Assembly: GCA_963678705.1 (NCBI GenBank)
Contig: OY783205.1
Coordinates: forward strand, 7,068,001-7,132,000
Direction: 5' to 3'
DNA length: 64,000 nt
From: Panorpa germanica
Lineage: Eukaryota > Arthropoda > Insecta > Mecoptera > Panorpidae
The position numbers and the translations under genes were made by a program. The stretch's first letter is position 1; each line of letters opens with the position of its first letter. Below, piece by piece: positions 11,205 through 22,083 of this stretch. The notes under the pieces were generated by a model. It saw nothing but the letters and a program-made list of their open reading frames with translations. It was not told the origin of the DNA and ran no database searches.

Positions 11205-12895
11205 GCCAAAAATTACAGGGGTATCACACTACTGAATACAGGGTACAGGATTTATGCAGGGATTGTGAGAGAAAGACTGGAAGAAGAGGTAAAAGTAAAA
11301 GAAATACTTCCCGAGACACAAGCAGGCTTTAGAAAGGGACGAGGGACTTTAGACAATATATACGCATTGAACCATGTAGTTGAAAAAGAGCTAAGGGAAA
11401 AAGGAGGACAGATATATGCAATGTTCATCGGCCTTAAAGCGGCGTTTGACATGGTCAACAGACAGAAATTGTGGAAGTACATGAGAAAGAAAAAAATAGA
11501 TGATGACATAATGGAATGTATTGAAGAAATTTACGAAGAAACAAGAATGAGAATAAGAGTTGGGGGTGAAGAATCAGAAGAATTCTGAACAGACAAGGGG
11601 TTGAGGCAAGGTTGTCCTCTGAGCCTCATTTTATTTGCGATATATACAGCATACTTGGAGGGGGTAATGGAAAGAGGACAAGATGGGGGGGTGCTAATAG
11701 GAAGACACTTCAAGATATGGACTTTAGTATACGCTGACGATATAGTCCTGTTGGCAAAAAGGGAAGGACAGCTACAGGAGATGGCACATAGGCTAGGAGA
11801 TATATAAACAGGAAAGGACTACAGTTAAATGTGTAAGAAACAAAAAAAATACATAAAATGTGGAAATACAAAAGAGAAGTCATTGAGAAAGTAGAAGAAT
11901 TTAGATATCTGGGCTACACTTTTAAAAAGAACAATGGAGAAGAGGCTCAGATAAGGGAGGTAGCAAAGAAGGCAGAGCAAGCAATGCGACGGGTATGGGG
12001 ACTAGGGGAAAAGGTATTTGGGGGGGACATACAAAAGAGAATATGGATATTTGATAGACTGATAGCCAGTATGATGTTGTATGGAGCTGAGGTTTGGGGG
12101 TGGAAGGAACAAGAAAAGTTGGAAAGAATACAGGTGAGATATAGTAAATGGGTGCTAGGGCTGGACAGGTGCACGCCAGGATACATGGTGATGGAGGAGC
12201 TAAAAAGGGATAAGATACGAATTAAAACAGGGGAAAGAGCAGTAAAATACGAGGAGAAATTGAACGGAGCGAAAAGCAAAATTTTAAAGAAAATAAGAGA
12301 GGATAGCATAAAGAATGGGGGGGAGGAGGTCCAAAAAAGAGAAAGGAGTACTTTGAAAGGAATGGAATGGCGATCGAGGAGGCAGAGAGGAGAAGAGAAG
12401 GTGGCGCAAGAGTGGAAGAGGAGCTAAGGAGAAGGGATAAGGAGATACAACAGCAGGAGTGAATGTGAAAAATAGAAAAAAGTAACTACAATAAAAGATA
12501 TAAAAGGTTATGGGAAAACAATGTGCCTCAGTACCTTATAGAAAAAGACATAAAACACATAAGAAGAACAGCAAGGTTTAGATTGGAAAATGAGGAAAAA
12601 GATACTGGGAAAAGAGTAAGGAAAGAAAGTGTAGAATGTGCGGAGCGGAGGACGAAACACTGGAGCACATTAAGTTTAAGTGTAAGGAAAAAGTAGCGAG
12701 CGAAAGGAATATCGGCCAGCTATTAAAGGGAGGCAGTGAAGGAAAGAGGTGGATGGCGGAAATAGTAAGAAGGAAAGAAAAAACAGGAGAATAAATAAGC
12801 TGGTGGAGAATAATGTAAATTTAATTGTAATTTGAAGTATGTATTAAGAATGTAGATTGTAAAGCCGAAAGGCGAACAATAAACAATAAATAATA
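11205..12895 (+). pseudogene. R1/LOA-like non-LTR retrotransposon, 3' part (RT to 3' UTR)
   Basis: The coding pieces are in order: NYRGITLLNTGYRIYAGIV and ETQAGFRKGRGTLDNIYAL (RT motifs 2-3), then AMFIGLKAAFDMVN at the first Asp position (usual form F.D..AAFD). An in-frame TGA follows at 11,586. Next come LRQGCPLSLILFAIY and VYADDIVLLAKR, so the YADD catalytic box is intact (about 11,729). A stop at 11,805 is followed by the thumb and C-terminal region (11,858-12,427), then a CCHC-like finger (KCRMCGA.... type) near 12,630. The 3' UTR holds TTGTAAAGCCGAAAGGCG and ends in A-rich TAA-type repeats at about 12,890. The protein would make the cDNA strand during target-primed insertion, but multiple stops make this copy dead. 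Confidence 0.85.
12857..12880 (+). promoter_or_regulatory. Conserved 3'-UTR stem-loop of the R1/LOA-like family
   Basis: TTGTAAAGCCGAAAGGCGAA contains GCC-GAAA-GGC, a short stem with a GNRA tetraloop. The same motif lies close to the 3' end of the copies at 22,256-22,275 (+) and about 42,102-42,122 (-), and in variant form (GCC-AAAA-GGC) at 14,691-14,712 (-). A conserved 3' structure is often what the encoded RT recognises. That role is inferred here. Confidence 0.5.
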
Positions 12896-12959
12896 AAAAA
12901 AAAATAAAAAATAATTTTTTAACAGCTATTGTTCGTTATATTATAATGAAAAATATATT

Positions 12960-14520
12960 ATTAAAGAAAACAATTAAAAAGAAAATAAACAAAAGAAGAG
13001 GAAAATATCAGAAGTAAGTCCAATCAAAGAAAACTGTACTGAAAGCACTTACTCTGTACCAACTTTCTATAAGTTTGAGTTACTTTCAAGAGTAGGAGAA
13101 ACATTCAGTGAAGAAGTAATAGAGGATCAATTATCAATTCAACCAAGACAGCCTAAGCCGCAACCTATCTTTGTTACTGCAGTCCAAGCAATAGCAGAAC
13201 TAAAATTATTGCTACTGACCACGACTAGCAATGAAGAAACATATGTAATCACCACAATGAGATCAGGGGATGTTGTGAAAGTTATGCTAAGCGACATTAA
13301 AACTTAATAATCAGGAAAAATTTCTTGAGCTAATTGTAAGTCATTATACTCGTAGGTATAAACTAACACGAAAGATCGTATCAGGTAGTAGTAAGGGGAC
13401 TACAATCATCCGAGGATAAAACTATTATGAAAAGCGAAATCGAAGCAAAAGGACAAGTTGTAAGAAGCATAACATAACAAGTGGCATAAAGAATCAAATT
13501 AACGACCACCGTTATTTTTCATAAACCTTGAACCAAACGCTAGTTAACATGGGATTACGACCTACAGATGTTTTATGTTACATTCTCATAAATTATGCAT
13601 TCTAAAACTCTTAAGTCAAAACCATAACCTACATTTATTTTATCTTTCATTCCTTTAAAAACTCACTTATAAATTGCATTTAATAATTACCTAAAATATC
13701 AAATAACAAGAGTTCTTTTATGTTCAGTAAATAAATAGAACCAACATCTTACAAAAATCATAAATTATACATTTAAAAACTGTAAGTCAGAACCGTGACC
13801 CTTGTAATCTATGTAGTAAATCCCACGCTGATTCTAAGAACCACTTGACACTTGACTAAGGGTCCTACCTTTAGGTTAATATACAATTAGTATAAATACA
13901 GTTCTTAGAGATAGTTTAAGTTAGTCTGTAAAAATGCAAGCATCAATCGAGATCGCTTAAACTTATACTTGCTCAAAGAATCTCTATAGAAACACCACAA
14001 TCGCTGTACGTGTTTCTTTGATTCAGTAATGGTCAATTTCTATCGCAGATTATTGACATTACCATAATTTAAATTTAAAATAACAAAAATATAAATTGCA
14101 AAAGAAAGAAAACAAAAATAAATAAAATATATAATAAAATATAAATAAATAAACTTAAATGATTGTTTTATTTACGTCGACTACGACATATGAATTAATA
14201 AGTAAATTAACTACCAAATATAAATTTGTTAATTACTTTCGGCTCCCAGAAAGTATACGTTAACTCGCTAACAACAAAGATATAATAAATTAACAAAGAT
14301 ATACAAAGTTAAATATAAAAACCGTACAGTAGTTACGTTTGCCCAAATAGCCGGAGGAAATAGACCAGGACAGCCAACGGAAACAAATAGCAATAAAGAC
14401 AACTTTAACCAACCAGATATGATGTGAACGTTGCAACAGGTATTTCACAGAATAGAAAATATGTTTGAGCGAACAATGGACAAGGTAATGGATCCAATGA
14501 TTGATCTTCACTTATTCTAT
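12960..14520 (+). pseudogene. Jockey-type ORF1 (gag) relic
   Basis: At 13,010-13,310 the plus strand is open for about 95 codons, including QPKPQPIFVTAVQAIAELK and YVITTMRSGDVVKVMLSD. This matches the PPIFV.GV.....L..LL / Y..K......VKI pattern of Jockey ORF1 before its zinc knuckles. Pieces to about 13,560 (IKSEIEAKGQVVRSI, later INLEPN in a shifted frame) fit the following ORF1 domain. At 14,325-14,520, VTFAQIAGGNRPGQPTETNS and an amphipathic tail fit the ORF1 C-terminus. The expected CCHC knuckles are missing from the unrecognised DNA between them. The protein normally binds the element RNA. This copy has many stops. Confidence 0.6.
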
Positions 14521-14679
14521 CTCCCTTTACTTTTTACATTTCAATTACATTAATATATAATTATATAAGAAAAAATAAATGATACAACTTATTATAACTC
14601 ATTTTATCTAATATCCTTTTAAATTTCTTCCGCCATGAAATTATCCCAAGTCCCAGATATTGTGGTATTAATTAATTAC

Positions 14680-15290
14680 TTGTGTTTATGCCTTTTGGCT
14701 TTACAAGTTCTATTATAAAATTGCATGTTATATATCTAGCGCCGGTTGCTGTACTCATAGTTATCGTTTTTAGAAATTTCAATAAATCGTTCTACTGGCC
14801 TTGAAGCCTGGCCTTAAATAACTATTACGATAACTATGAGTACAGCAACAAGTCCTTAAACTGTCTCCTCTGTCCCTCGCTGTCCTTTCATAGTTCTTCT
14901 TTTCTTTCCTTTTAGGGAGTGTCCTCCTTGTTCTTCTCCTTTTTATTTCTACCTTCTACATTCTTTCTGCATTCTTCACTTTCAACAGTCTTTCTGTACT
15001 CACTCCTTTATCAACCCTCTCACTATATCCACTCCAAATGTGCTCCAACCTCTTCTCTTCCTTTCCACACATCCTGCTTCTTCCCAATTTCTCTTTCTTT
15101 GTTATCTAATCTAAATCTGGTTAACATTTTAGTTTCATTACTTCCTTGTTTTTCTAGTTACTCCAGAATCCTCCAGTTATTTCTTACATTGTACTTTGCT
15201 TCAACTATCTTCATCATCAATCTCTCATTATTACCTGCACCTCTATTCTGTCCTCCCTTAAACGATATATATATATGTTCCTCATTAAAC
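14680..15290 (-). pseudogene. R1/LOA-like retrotransposon 3' end, divergent subfamily
   Basis: On the minus strand, coding pieces at about 15,290-14,890 include RFRLDNKEREIGKKQD followed by a region like the C-terminal finger of this family, with its Cys pattern degraded. Further on, the 3' UTR holds TTGTAAAGCCAAAAGGC (14,712-14,691), a variant of the family stem-loop. It is 5'-truncated and full of stops. A 21-bp inverted repeat lies inside its 3' non-coding part. Confidence 0.55.
14746..14848. repeat. Perfect 21-bp inverted repeat with 61-nt loop
   Basis: TTGCTGTACTCATAGTTATCG (14,746-14,766) is exactly complementary to 14,828-14,848. The structure could be a short inverted-repeat transposon remnant or a structured part of the surrounding retrotransposon 3' UTR. 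No target-site duplication was seen. Confidence 0.6.
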
Positions 15291-15335
15291 ACAACTGTTT
15301 TTTCTTTAAATGGCACAAATTTGTATTTTCTCTAG

Positions 15336-15573
15336 CAGCACTGACAAAGAAACCTCCATGCTGACTACAGTGGTATCCCGCCTAGAAAAATACCTGTCGA
15401 ATAAACTGAAAGTCGACCCGAACCTGGGTCTGGACTTCGGCTCTGGGGATTGCAACAATGATTCTGATTGGAACATCGACGATGACGTTAGCACCAGCAA
15501 AGAGGAGGGGGACGCTCATGACGTCAACAACGAGCAGATGAAGTTGCTCGCAGAAGAATTACTGCTGCTATGT
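15336..15573 (+). CDS. Candidate host-gene exon, unknown acidic protein
   Basis: The block is unlike its surroundings: higher GC, balanced codon use and no transposon similarity. It follows a good 3' splice site (TTTGTATTTTCTCTAG, ending 15,335). It encodes about 78 residues: a helix-like start (TTVVSRLEKYLSNKLKV), a Gly/Asp/Asn-rich acidic middle (GLDFGSGDCNNDSDWNIDDD, then SKEEGD) and a Leu-rich helix (MKLLAEELLLLC). A GT at 15,574 (TGT|GTAGAT) would end the exon in phase 0, matching the next exon at 15,718. The frame also stays open to 15,624 if not spliced there. I do not recognise the protein. The isolated position implies that the other exons lie outside the window or were missed. Confidence 0.5.
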
Positions 15574-15586
15574 GTAGATCTGCAAA

Positions 15587-15615
15587 TCTCCCCCGCGCTT
15601 AGGCTGCGGGGGAGA
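15587..15615. repeat. GC-rich 10-bp perfect stem
   Basis: TCTCCCCCGC (15,587-15,596) and GCGGGGGAGA (15,606-15,615) pair perfectly over a 9-nt loop. This is striking in AT-rich DNA and lies just past the proposed donor at 15,574. It could affect splice-site choice. That role is inferred only. Confidence 0.6.
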
Positions 15616-15717
15616 CAATTGTTGTAATGCTATTGCAGAGATTTAAATAATTGAAAATAATTTAACTTAAATAGAGGTTTATTGTAACACAGTTATGTTT
15701 TATGTTTGTATTTTCAG

Positions 15718-15826
15718 GAATTGAACATTGTGGCTAGTGATTCCAACACTGATTTGCTGTTCCAACACACGCAGGCAACGGTTTTGTCCGCCTGGCAAAG
15801 TGATACGCAGGAACACACCGAACAAT
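15718..15826 (+). CDS. Candidate second host-gene exon, unknown protein
   Basis: The exon begins after TTATGTTTGTATTTTCAG, a strong 3' splice site, and ends before GTGAGAAG. It encodes 36 residues beginning ELNIVASDSNTDLLFQHTQA and ending TVLSAWQSDTQEHTEQ, then leaves one base for the next exon. It joins the preceding exon in phase 0. Composition and spacing look like an ordinary conserved gene, not a transposon. The inferred 144-nt intron (15,574-15,717) is of normal insect size. The product is not recognised. Confidence 0.5.
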
Positions 15827-16744
15827 GTGAGAAGTGCATTCATTATAATATTCTTATTTATATATTTAAGTCAGTTAGAAAATACGTCATAAGAAAAATA
15901 TTTATTTTTTAATTATTACTTTCGTCAGTATTCTCATGAATTATTCTTATTTACTGCTAAGTTTTTGTAGCATGCCAAGTTACAGTTTTTCACTGAAAAG
16001 AATAATTATTGTAAATGCGAATGCATTTACATCACTCAATTTCATCAACAGAATGTAGCGCAATATGGTCTAATGTATAATGTTACTTATTAAAATGCGC
16101 CACCTCGTAATACCCTTTGAAACAGAAAGCTACATATTCTTTAACATCAATTTCTAGCTTGCACTCTTATCCTTTTGATAGTGTTGGTAACGCACAGTAG
16201 AAGATTTAATAAAGGTCTGGATTAAGGCAAAAGTCAGAAAAGAACAAAAGAAAACAATATTTACTTGATACTTTTTCAATACTTACGTTATACAATTACG
16301 TATCAAATGACTGAAGGTGCAATGCTATTTCAAAACAACATATGCAAAATAGCAGCTAATTTCGTATTCAAATAACCTTTAAACATAATGGTTGTCAAAC
16401 AGTATTTAAAATAATAAGGTTTTTATCTTCGTACGATTTATCAAAGCAAAGTGGAAGAGTACAACTATTTAACCAACTATTAGAAGTTGCTAACAACTGG
16501 AAGCAGTTCAGATGTTTGAAAGATTTACTCCAACACTGGCTATCGCTTGAAGAAATAGAATATCATAAGTTTATGAATAACTAAAAACTATCTTAATGGG
16601 CTTGTGTCCTCATTTTTTGTGGTCGATTTTTCAATTGTTGATTGAAATTGATGTTAATAAGTGTTTATTGGCGTTTCTATTTTATTAAATCGTTTCTATT
16701 TTATTAAATAGCAAATATTAAATAATATTTGAGGATGGTGTTGA
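15827..16744. other. No gene recognised
   Basis: AT-rich sequence that would be intronic or flanking to the candidate exons. No splice-flanked open block was found. It runs up to the Gypsy LTR. Confidence 0.4.
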
Positions 16745-17590
16745 CATCGGAAAATGACGATTGATATAATGAATATTAATGTGGGTCTAACACACCTTAG
16801 TGAGTGTTAGTTAGATTTCCAGCTGTGGTTTTATAGCAGTTTGATGTTATATAAATGGTTGGCTGAGCTGAGCCCCCATTACCAATATAGTTTATTAAGG
16901 ATTAGTTAACATGTAATTCCTTAATTAATTGTACTTCATTTAATTATTTTACAAAAAACAATTACATTACATTAATAAGTCAAAACAAAAGTTCACAATG
17001 ATATTAACACTTAGTTAAATAACAATTCATAAGTTTGAAAACTTTCTAACAACGCTTGCATATCACAACGAAATGCGTAGTTTCAATAGTACATAGTTTT
17101 ACAATCACAATGGTTTGCAATGATATAACAACTAGTTATTAACACTACATTTGTTTGCAAAACTCTAACCATTTACGTCGACAAGAATAACAAATATTAC
17201 AGCTAATAATATAGTTAAACTGGATTACAATTCACAATGATTTTAACAACTAGTTAAAATAACATATTCCTGAATGAAAAAGGACGCCATACAACTCTGT
17301 GTATATATACAAGTATCTACAAGTATCAGTCATTTGCCGCGCAAAATATGTACTGTCAGCATACAACGGTTAGCGAACGGCTTGGTGAACTATTCTGTTC
17401 TGTTCGGTGAGTCCGTGTGCTTAAAACAATGAGAGCGAACGCATTAGCGTATTCCACAATCATTACAAAGCAGTGTTTGTAACATTCAAACATAACTTAA
17501 TATTAGCAAAGTTCTTAACCTATTCTTACAGAGTTCTTAGTATTATTATTTCTTAAACTAATTATATTTATTCTTAAATTATTTCTCACA
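16745..17590 (-). mobile_element. Gypsy LTR (copy A) with primer-binding site and short leader
   Basis: Read on the minus strand, the LTR starts TGTGAGAAATAATTT (17,590) and ends near 16,879. A primer-binding-like site TGGGGGCTCAGCTCAGCC follows (16,878-16,861), then a leader with CACTAAGGTGTGTTAGACCC. The same order of LTR, TGGGGGCTC and leader occurs at 53,791-54,660, so the two belong to one family. TGGGGGCTC is the start of the tRNA-Pro-type binding site used by some retroelements. The coding region is absent. Confidence 0.65.
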
Positions 17591-18068
17591 TTAATTTATT
17601 TTAAATGTTTTGTAATTTTATTAGCTAGGTACAATTTATAATCATAATAAAATATAATAATTTGTTGCTAAAAATGAAGTTCTATTAGTCGTATATAAAT
17701 AATCGTTTTGCCTGTGAGACACCCACGTCTCTACTTAAAGGGTAAAAAAAACCATCCAGTTTTAAACAATATCTCTAATTAAACAAAGATTAACAATGGA
17801 TAAAAGCATTTAGATTTTGAAAATTAACAAAACGAGAGTGAAAATGTAACAGATAATAAATAAAATATGTTATCTGTCTGTTTAAAAATGAAATAACTTA
17901 AAAACGTGTGATCTTAATTTACTATTGTTAGTTTAAGATATTATGAATATAATTGTTATTTAAGGATTTTATGCACACTATTGTTAGTTTTTTTTTTTTT
18001 TAAATATAGTTTCTCGGGCTTCGTAGGCACGTAGCCTTTTATCGTCCCTAATACTATTCTGTCTCTTC

Positions 18069-18992
18069 TTATATATTATATCCAGATAACAAGGATGATC
18101 TATTCATGGCTACTGCAGTTATAAATCTCGGTTTCTCAATCAAAAAAGCGGTGTTAACAGGAAGCGTCTGCGAAGTCTGTAGCACCGCCCTTTGGAGACC
18201 ATTTCTTGCCATTGATGTATTTTTACATTGCCACAGAATGTGGTCAGGGTCTGCCTCTTCTTCACCACATTCGCATTTAGAGTTTGGAATGATTTTGTTT
18301 CTTGCTAGATGTTTTGGAGCTCCAGTATGATTCATTCTTAGTCTTGAGGTCATTGTAATTAATCTTCTTGTCCATTTTAGTTTGGCAAACCATGGTTTAC
18401 GTCTCAGTATTGGTTGTATTGAATAAAATTCTCTACCTTTATCAGAATTATCCCACTTGTCTTGCCAATTTATCATTTCATTTTTTTCCAATTCTGCTTT
18501 CATGTCTGATTTTATAAAAAATGAAATATATTTATCACAGGAAGAAGCTACCTTGGCCATTGGATCAGCTTTTTCATTTCCCTTAATTCCCTTATGTGAC
18601 GGTATCCAAATTAGTTTAATATTTCGGCCCTTATCTATTTCCCTATTTATTTTTTCTTTGACATAATAAATTTTGTTGTCTAATTTTGTATTGATTCCCT
18701 TTCTGCTTAACGACTGTATGACTGATAACGAGTCGGATAATATTAAAGTGTTGTCTCTGTCATCAGTAATGATTTGATCCACAGCTAGATCTATGGCACA
18801 TAACTCAGCTGTATATATGGATGCTTGATTATGCAGCTTGTAAATTCTGCTATTGTTAATATCTACTACTGCTGCACCCACTCCATCTGCTTCTTTTGAG
18901 TTGTCAGTATATAATTTTGTATAATTCCTGAATTGTTGATCTAATTTTTGTTGTAAGTCTATAGTTATTAGCTCAGGTAATATGTTACTCAT
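18069..18992 (-). pseudogene. I-clade ORF2 C-terminus with RNase H domain
   Basis: A 307-codon open frame. Residues about 25-150 form the RNase H: YTDNSKEADGVGAAVV (first Asp), IYTAELCAIDLAVDQI (Glu), LILSDSLSVIQSL (second Asp) and LIWIPSHKGIKGNEKAD (His and last Asp). All four acidic catalytic positions are present, although the usual YTDGSK reads YTDNSK. After it come ITMTSRLRMNHTGAPKHLAR and a CEC....DHILWQC finger-like motif typical of the ORF2 tail. RNase H removes the RNA template during cDNA synthesis. The frame is intact, but the upstream RT is not. Confidence 0.8.
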
Positions 18993-19115
18993 ATTTAGCT
19001 CCTTGCCAATAGTTATATTTGCAGGAGTTCCTCTACCTGAGTAATAATAATCTAATTCGAAAATTGGTATTTCTACTGGGGTTCCTCTTTCTGTCCATTT
19101 CCTTTCTTCATTTTT

Positions 19116-19445
19116 TCAAATTGCATTAAGCTCATGACTTCTTGAACCTGTTCTTGATAATTCGTTAAGTTCGTCCCTTATTATTGTGTTATTTGTCATT
19201 AAAGCGCTTGCCATAAAGTAAGACGTTTTCTTTATCCATCTTTCTTTTAATGGTGGCATACAAGCCTCTGCTAGTAATGAAAGGGTATGAGTTGTACAGA
19301 TAGCTCCTAATACTATTCTTAAAGCTTTATATTGCAATTTTTCAAGTGATTCTATTGTATTCTTTTTACACATTATTAGTACCTCTGCACCATACTCCAA
19401 ATGAGGGCGGACTAATCCTATATTATAATGTTCCAACTGTTTGAA
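19116..19445 (-). pseudogene. I-clade ORF2, region after the RT thumb
   Basis: The minus-strand frame begins RFKQLEHYNIGLVRPHLEYG, then KNTIESLEKLQYKALRIVLG and LPLLAEACMPPL-like sequence. This is the R..L.YG......LE..Q..ALR...G segment that follows the RT in I and Jockey elements. It connects to the RNase H frame through a frameshift near 19,110. At its N-terminal side it abuts the Helitron-like insertion at 19,446. The RT core (fingers-palm junction through YADD) that should precede it is absent. Confidence 0.7.
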
Positions 19446-20190
19446 TCTATTCTTATATGTTTATATGTTTGGTACTGAATTTTGTATGGCAGCGCGAAAA
19501 CGGCTCCATCAATGTTTTTGAAAATTTCCTATTTCGTAGAGAAAAAAATTCTAAGACTTTTGGCGTCCCCGGATTTTTCCCTGAATTTCCTGGAGACCCG
19601 TAATTTTGGAAAAACTGGAAACACTTTTTTGCTGTATTACTTTTAATTCGTAAAAGATAGAAAGTTGAAATTTTGCATGTGTATTAAGGTATTCAATGCT
19701 GATATTTCTCAAAAATTATAAATTCAAAAATTGAAAAAGGGGGGGTTTAAGAAATTCGGGGGCCCAGTATGGAACTTTGAAGAAAGTTCAAATTCTGGAT
19801 TCTAGAATAATTAAGTAAATTATTAATAAAAAAAAATTCAAAATTTCAAAATTTTATTTGGGGGCACGGGGGCAGTATTTGCCGAGAGTAAAAATTGTGC
19901 TAGAAAGTTGAAATTTTTTATATAGGCTAACTATAGTACCTAATTTACGAATCGAAAAAAAAAATCCCAAATTTTGAAAAAAAGTTGGTCAAATAACGCA
20001 TAAATTGAAAATATTTTTTATTTTGATAAAAGAAATATATTTTTTTAGTCAATTTATATTTGTGCGCAAATTTAATTATTATTTCAATTTAAAAATAGAA
20101 TTAAATATGAAATGTAATTACGAATTATGTTATTGGATTCAAATCATACACGACAATAGGACGTTGCATTGCGACGGGGGTAAACTCTAG
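19446..20190 (+). mobile_element. Helitron-like non-autonomous unit, copy 1
   Basis: The unit starts TCTATTCTTATATG after an A and ends CTAG at 20,187-20,190. Near the 3' end CGTTGCATTGCGACG can form a short hairpin about 15 bp before CTAG. A TC start, a 3' hairpin and a CTAG end are Helitron hallmarks. No coding capacity was seen. The next copy starts three bases later. Confidence 0.65.
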
Positions 20191-20193
20191 GGA

Positions 20194-20945
20194 TCTTATA
20201 TTCTTATATGTTTGGTAGTAAATTATGTATGGCAGCGCAAAAACGGTTCCGTCAATATTTTTGAAAATTGCCTATTTCGTAGAGATAAAAATTCTAAGAT
20301 TTTGGCGTCCCCGGATTTTTCACTGAATTTCCTGGAAACTCGTAATTTTGGCAAAACTTGAAAAAAAGTGAGCCATTTTTGCTGTATTACTTTTAATTCG
20401 TAAAAGATAAAAAGTTGAAATTTTGCATGTGTATTAAGGTATTCAATGCTGATATATCTTAAAAATTAGATATTCAAAAATTGAAAAAGGGGAGGTTGAA
20501 GAAATTCGGGGGCCCGGTAGGGAACGTTAAAGCAAGTTTATATTCTGGATTTTAAAATAATTAAGTATATTATTAATAAAAAAAAATTCAAAATTTTAAA
20601 ATTTTATTTGGGGGCACGGGGGCGGTATTTTCCGAGTGTAAAAATTGTGCTAGAAAGTTGAAATTTTGTATATAGGCTAACCTTGGTAACTTATTTACTA
20701 ATCGAAAAAAAAATCCCAAATTTTGAGAAAAAAGTTGGTCAAATAACGAATAAATTGAAAATATTTTTTATTTTGGTAAAAAAATGTATTTTTTTAGTCA
20801 GTAAAAACTTATTTGTTTTTATATGTAAAATTTATATAGAACGAGTTAATAAATATTTCAATTTAAAAATAGAATTTAAATTTTTCCATCAAACTCAAAC
20901 CATACACAAAAGACAGACGTCGCTTGCGACGGGGGTAAAAGCTAG
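20194..20945 (+). mobile_element. Helitron-like non-autonomous unit, copy 2 (tandem)
   Basis: TCTTATATTCTTATATG starts the unit after an A, and CTAG at 20,942-20,945 ends it before a T, as expected for insertion between A and T. The 3' hairpin is perfect: CGTCGC-TT-GCGACG. It is closely similar to copy 1 along its length, with small indels. Host ORF2 resumes immediately afterward (read on the minus strand). Confidence 0.7.
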
Positions 20946-20949
20946 TTAC

Positions 20950-22083
20950 ATATAATTGATTTAATAAAAAATTGATGTTTACATTATCGAAAGCTGCTTT
21001 AATATCTACAAAACAGGCCATTGATACGTTGCCTTTGTTTTTTCCTGCTTCAATTCTAGCTGATAATGCATCTATGCCATCCCTGGTACTTCTACCTCTT
21101 CTACAGCCTAAAATTTGCTTTGGTATTAACGACTTAGAATCTAACCAATGTTCTAATCTCGTTTTCAATATTTTCTCAAAGACTTTTCTGCAGCAATTAA
21201 TGAGAGTTATAGGTCTATATGAGGTTGGTTGATTTACTGGCTTATCTATTTTTAATATTGGAACAATCTGAGTATTTTTCCAGGACTCAGGAATTAGTTC
21301 TTCTTCCAAAATTGTGTTGTATATGTTTAATAATAACTTTTTAGCGATTGATGGGAGATGGCCTATCATTTCATAAAATATTCCATCTGGACCGGGCGTG
21401 GTTGTTTTCGTCATTATAAGGTGAGATTGTAGCTCCCACATTTCTACTTCTTTAATCATCATTTTACTAGAGTCGTCTTGAGTGACTCCATATAGTACGC
21501 TTTCTTGCTCAGGTACCCAGGGCGGTGCTATTACTTGTGAAAGTTCACATAACAAGTCCTCACTGTTAGGTGAATTTCTTTTCGTGCATTTTCCTGAACC
21601 TCTCATCTTATTAATTTTTCCCCATAATTGTTTAGTAGTTAAATTATGGTTTAACTCTTCGGTAAGGTTTCTCCAAGCTTGTCTTTTCTTGAACTTTAGT
21701 AAGTTGGTCGTTTCAGATTCTACTTTTTTTAAAGCTACTTTATTTGTTTCAGAACTATTTCGGTCGTATCTTCTGTAAGCTCTTTTTCTGTTTTGCACAG
21801 CCTCTTTGCATTCATCATCCCACCAAGGATTTGGCGAATATTTTGAGATTTTATTGTTTGCAATATTTTTCCCCCACTTTTTAGCTGCAGACTCAATTGA
21901 GTCAATGAGGTAATTATACTTTTTTTCCAGCGTAGTATTATACTGAATTTGGTTTGCCAATAAGTCTGCTTCTATTTGGTTAAAGAAATTGTCCCAGTCG
22001 ATTGAATTTGGTACAATGTTTAATTTAAATCTTTCCTTGCCTCTGCTTGATTGACCAATTTGTGCCCCATTCATAAGTATAAT
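20950..22083 (-). pseudogene. I-clade ORF2: endonuclease end to first half of RT
   Basis: The frame runs leftward from MNGAQIGQSSRGKERF through NPWWDDECKEAVQNRKRAYR, the usual WW...C......R....R linker. It then shows RT motifs: TTTPGPDGIFYEMIGHLP, ESWKNTQIVPILKIDKP, TSYRPITLINCCRKVFEKIL, LGCRRGRSTRDGIDALSA and MACFVDIKAAFDNVNI. The last holds the first catalytic Asp. Coding ends at about 20,950, where the Helitron-like unit begins, so the second half of the RT including the YADD box is missing. Removing the R1-like insertion at 22,084 joins this frame to SDHAIIL at the end of the endonuclease. Confidence 0.8.

Noticed and set aside
14919-15335. Plus-strand 138-codon frame rich in Ser, Phe and Leu
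   Set aside because: It is the antisense of an R1-like C-terminal relic. The last part overlaps the candidate host exon by chance.
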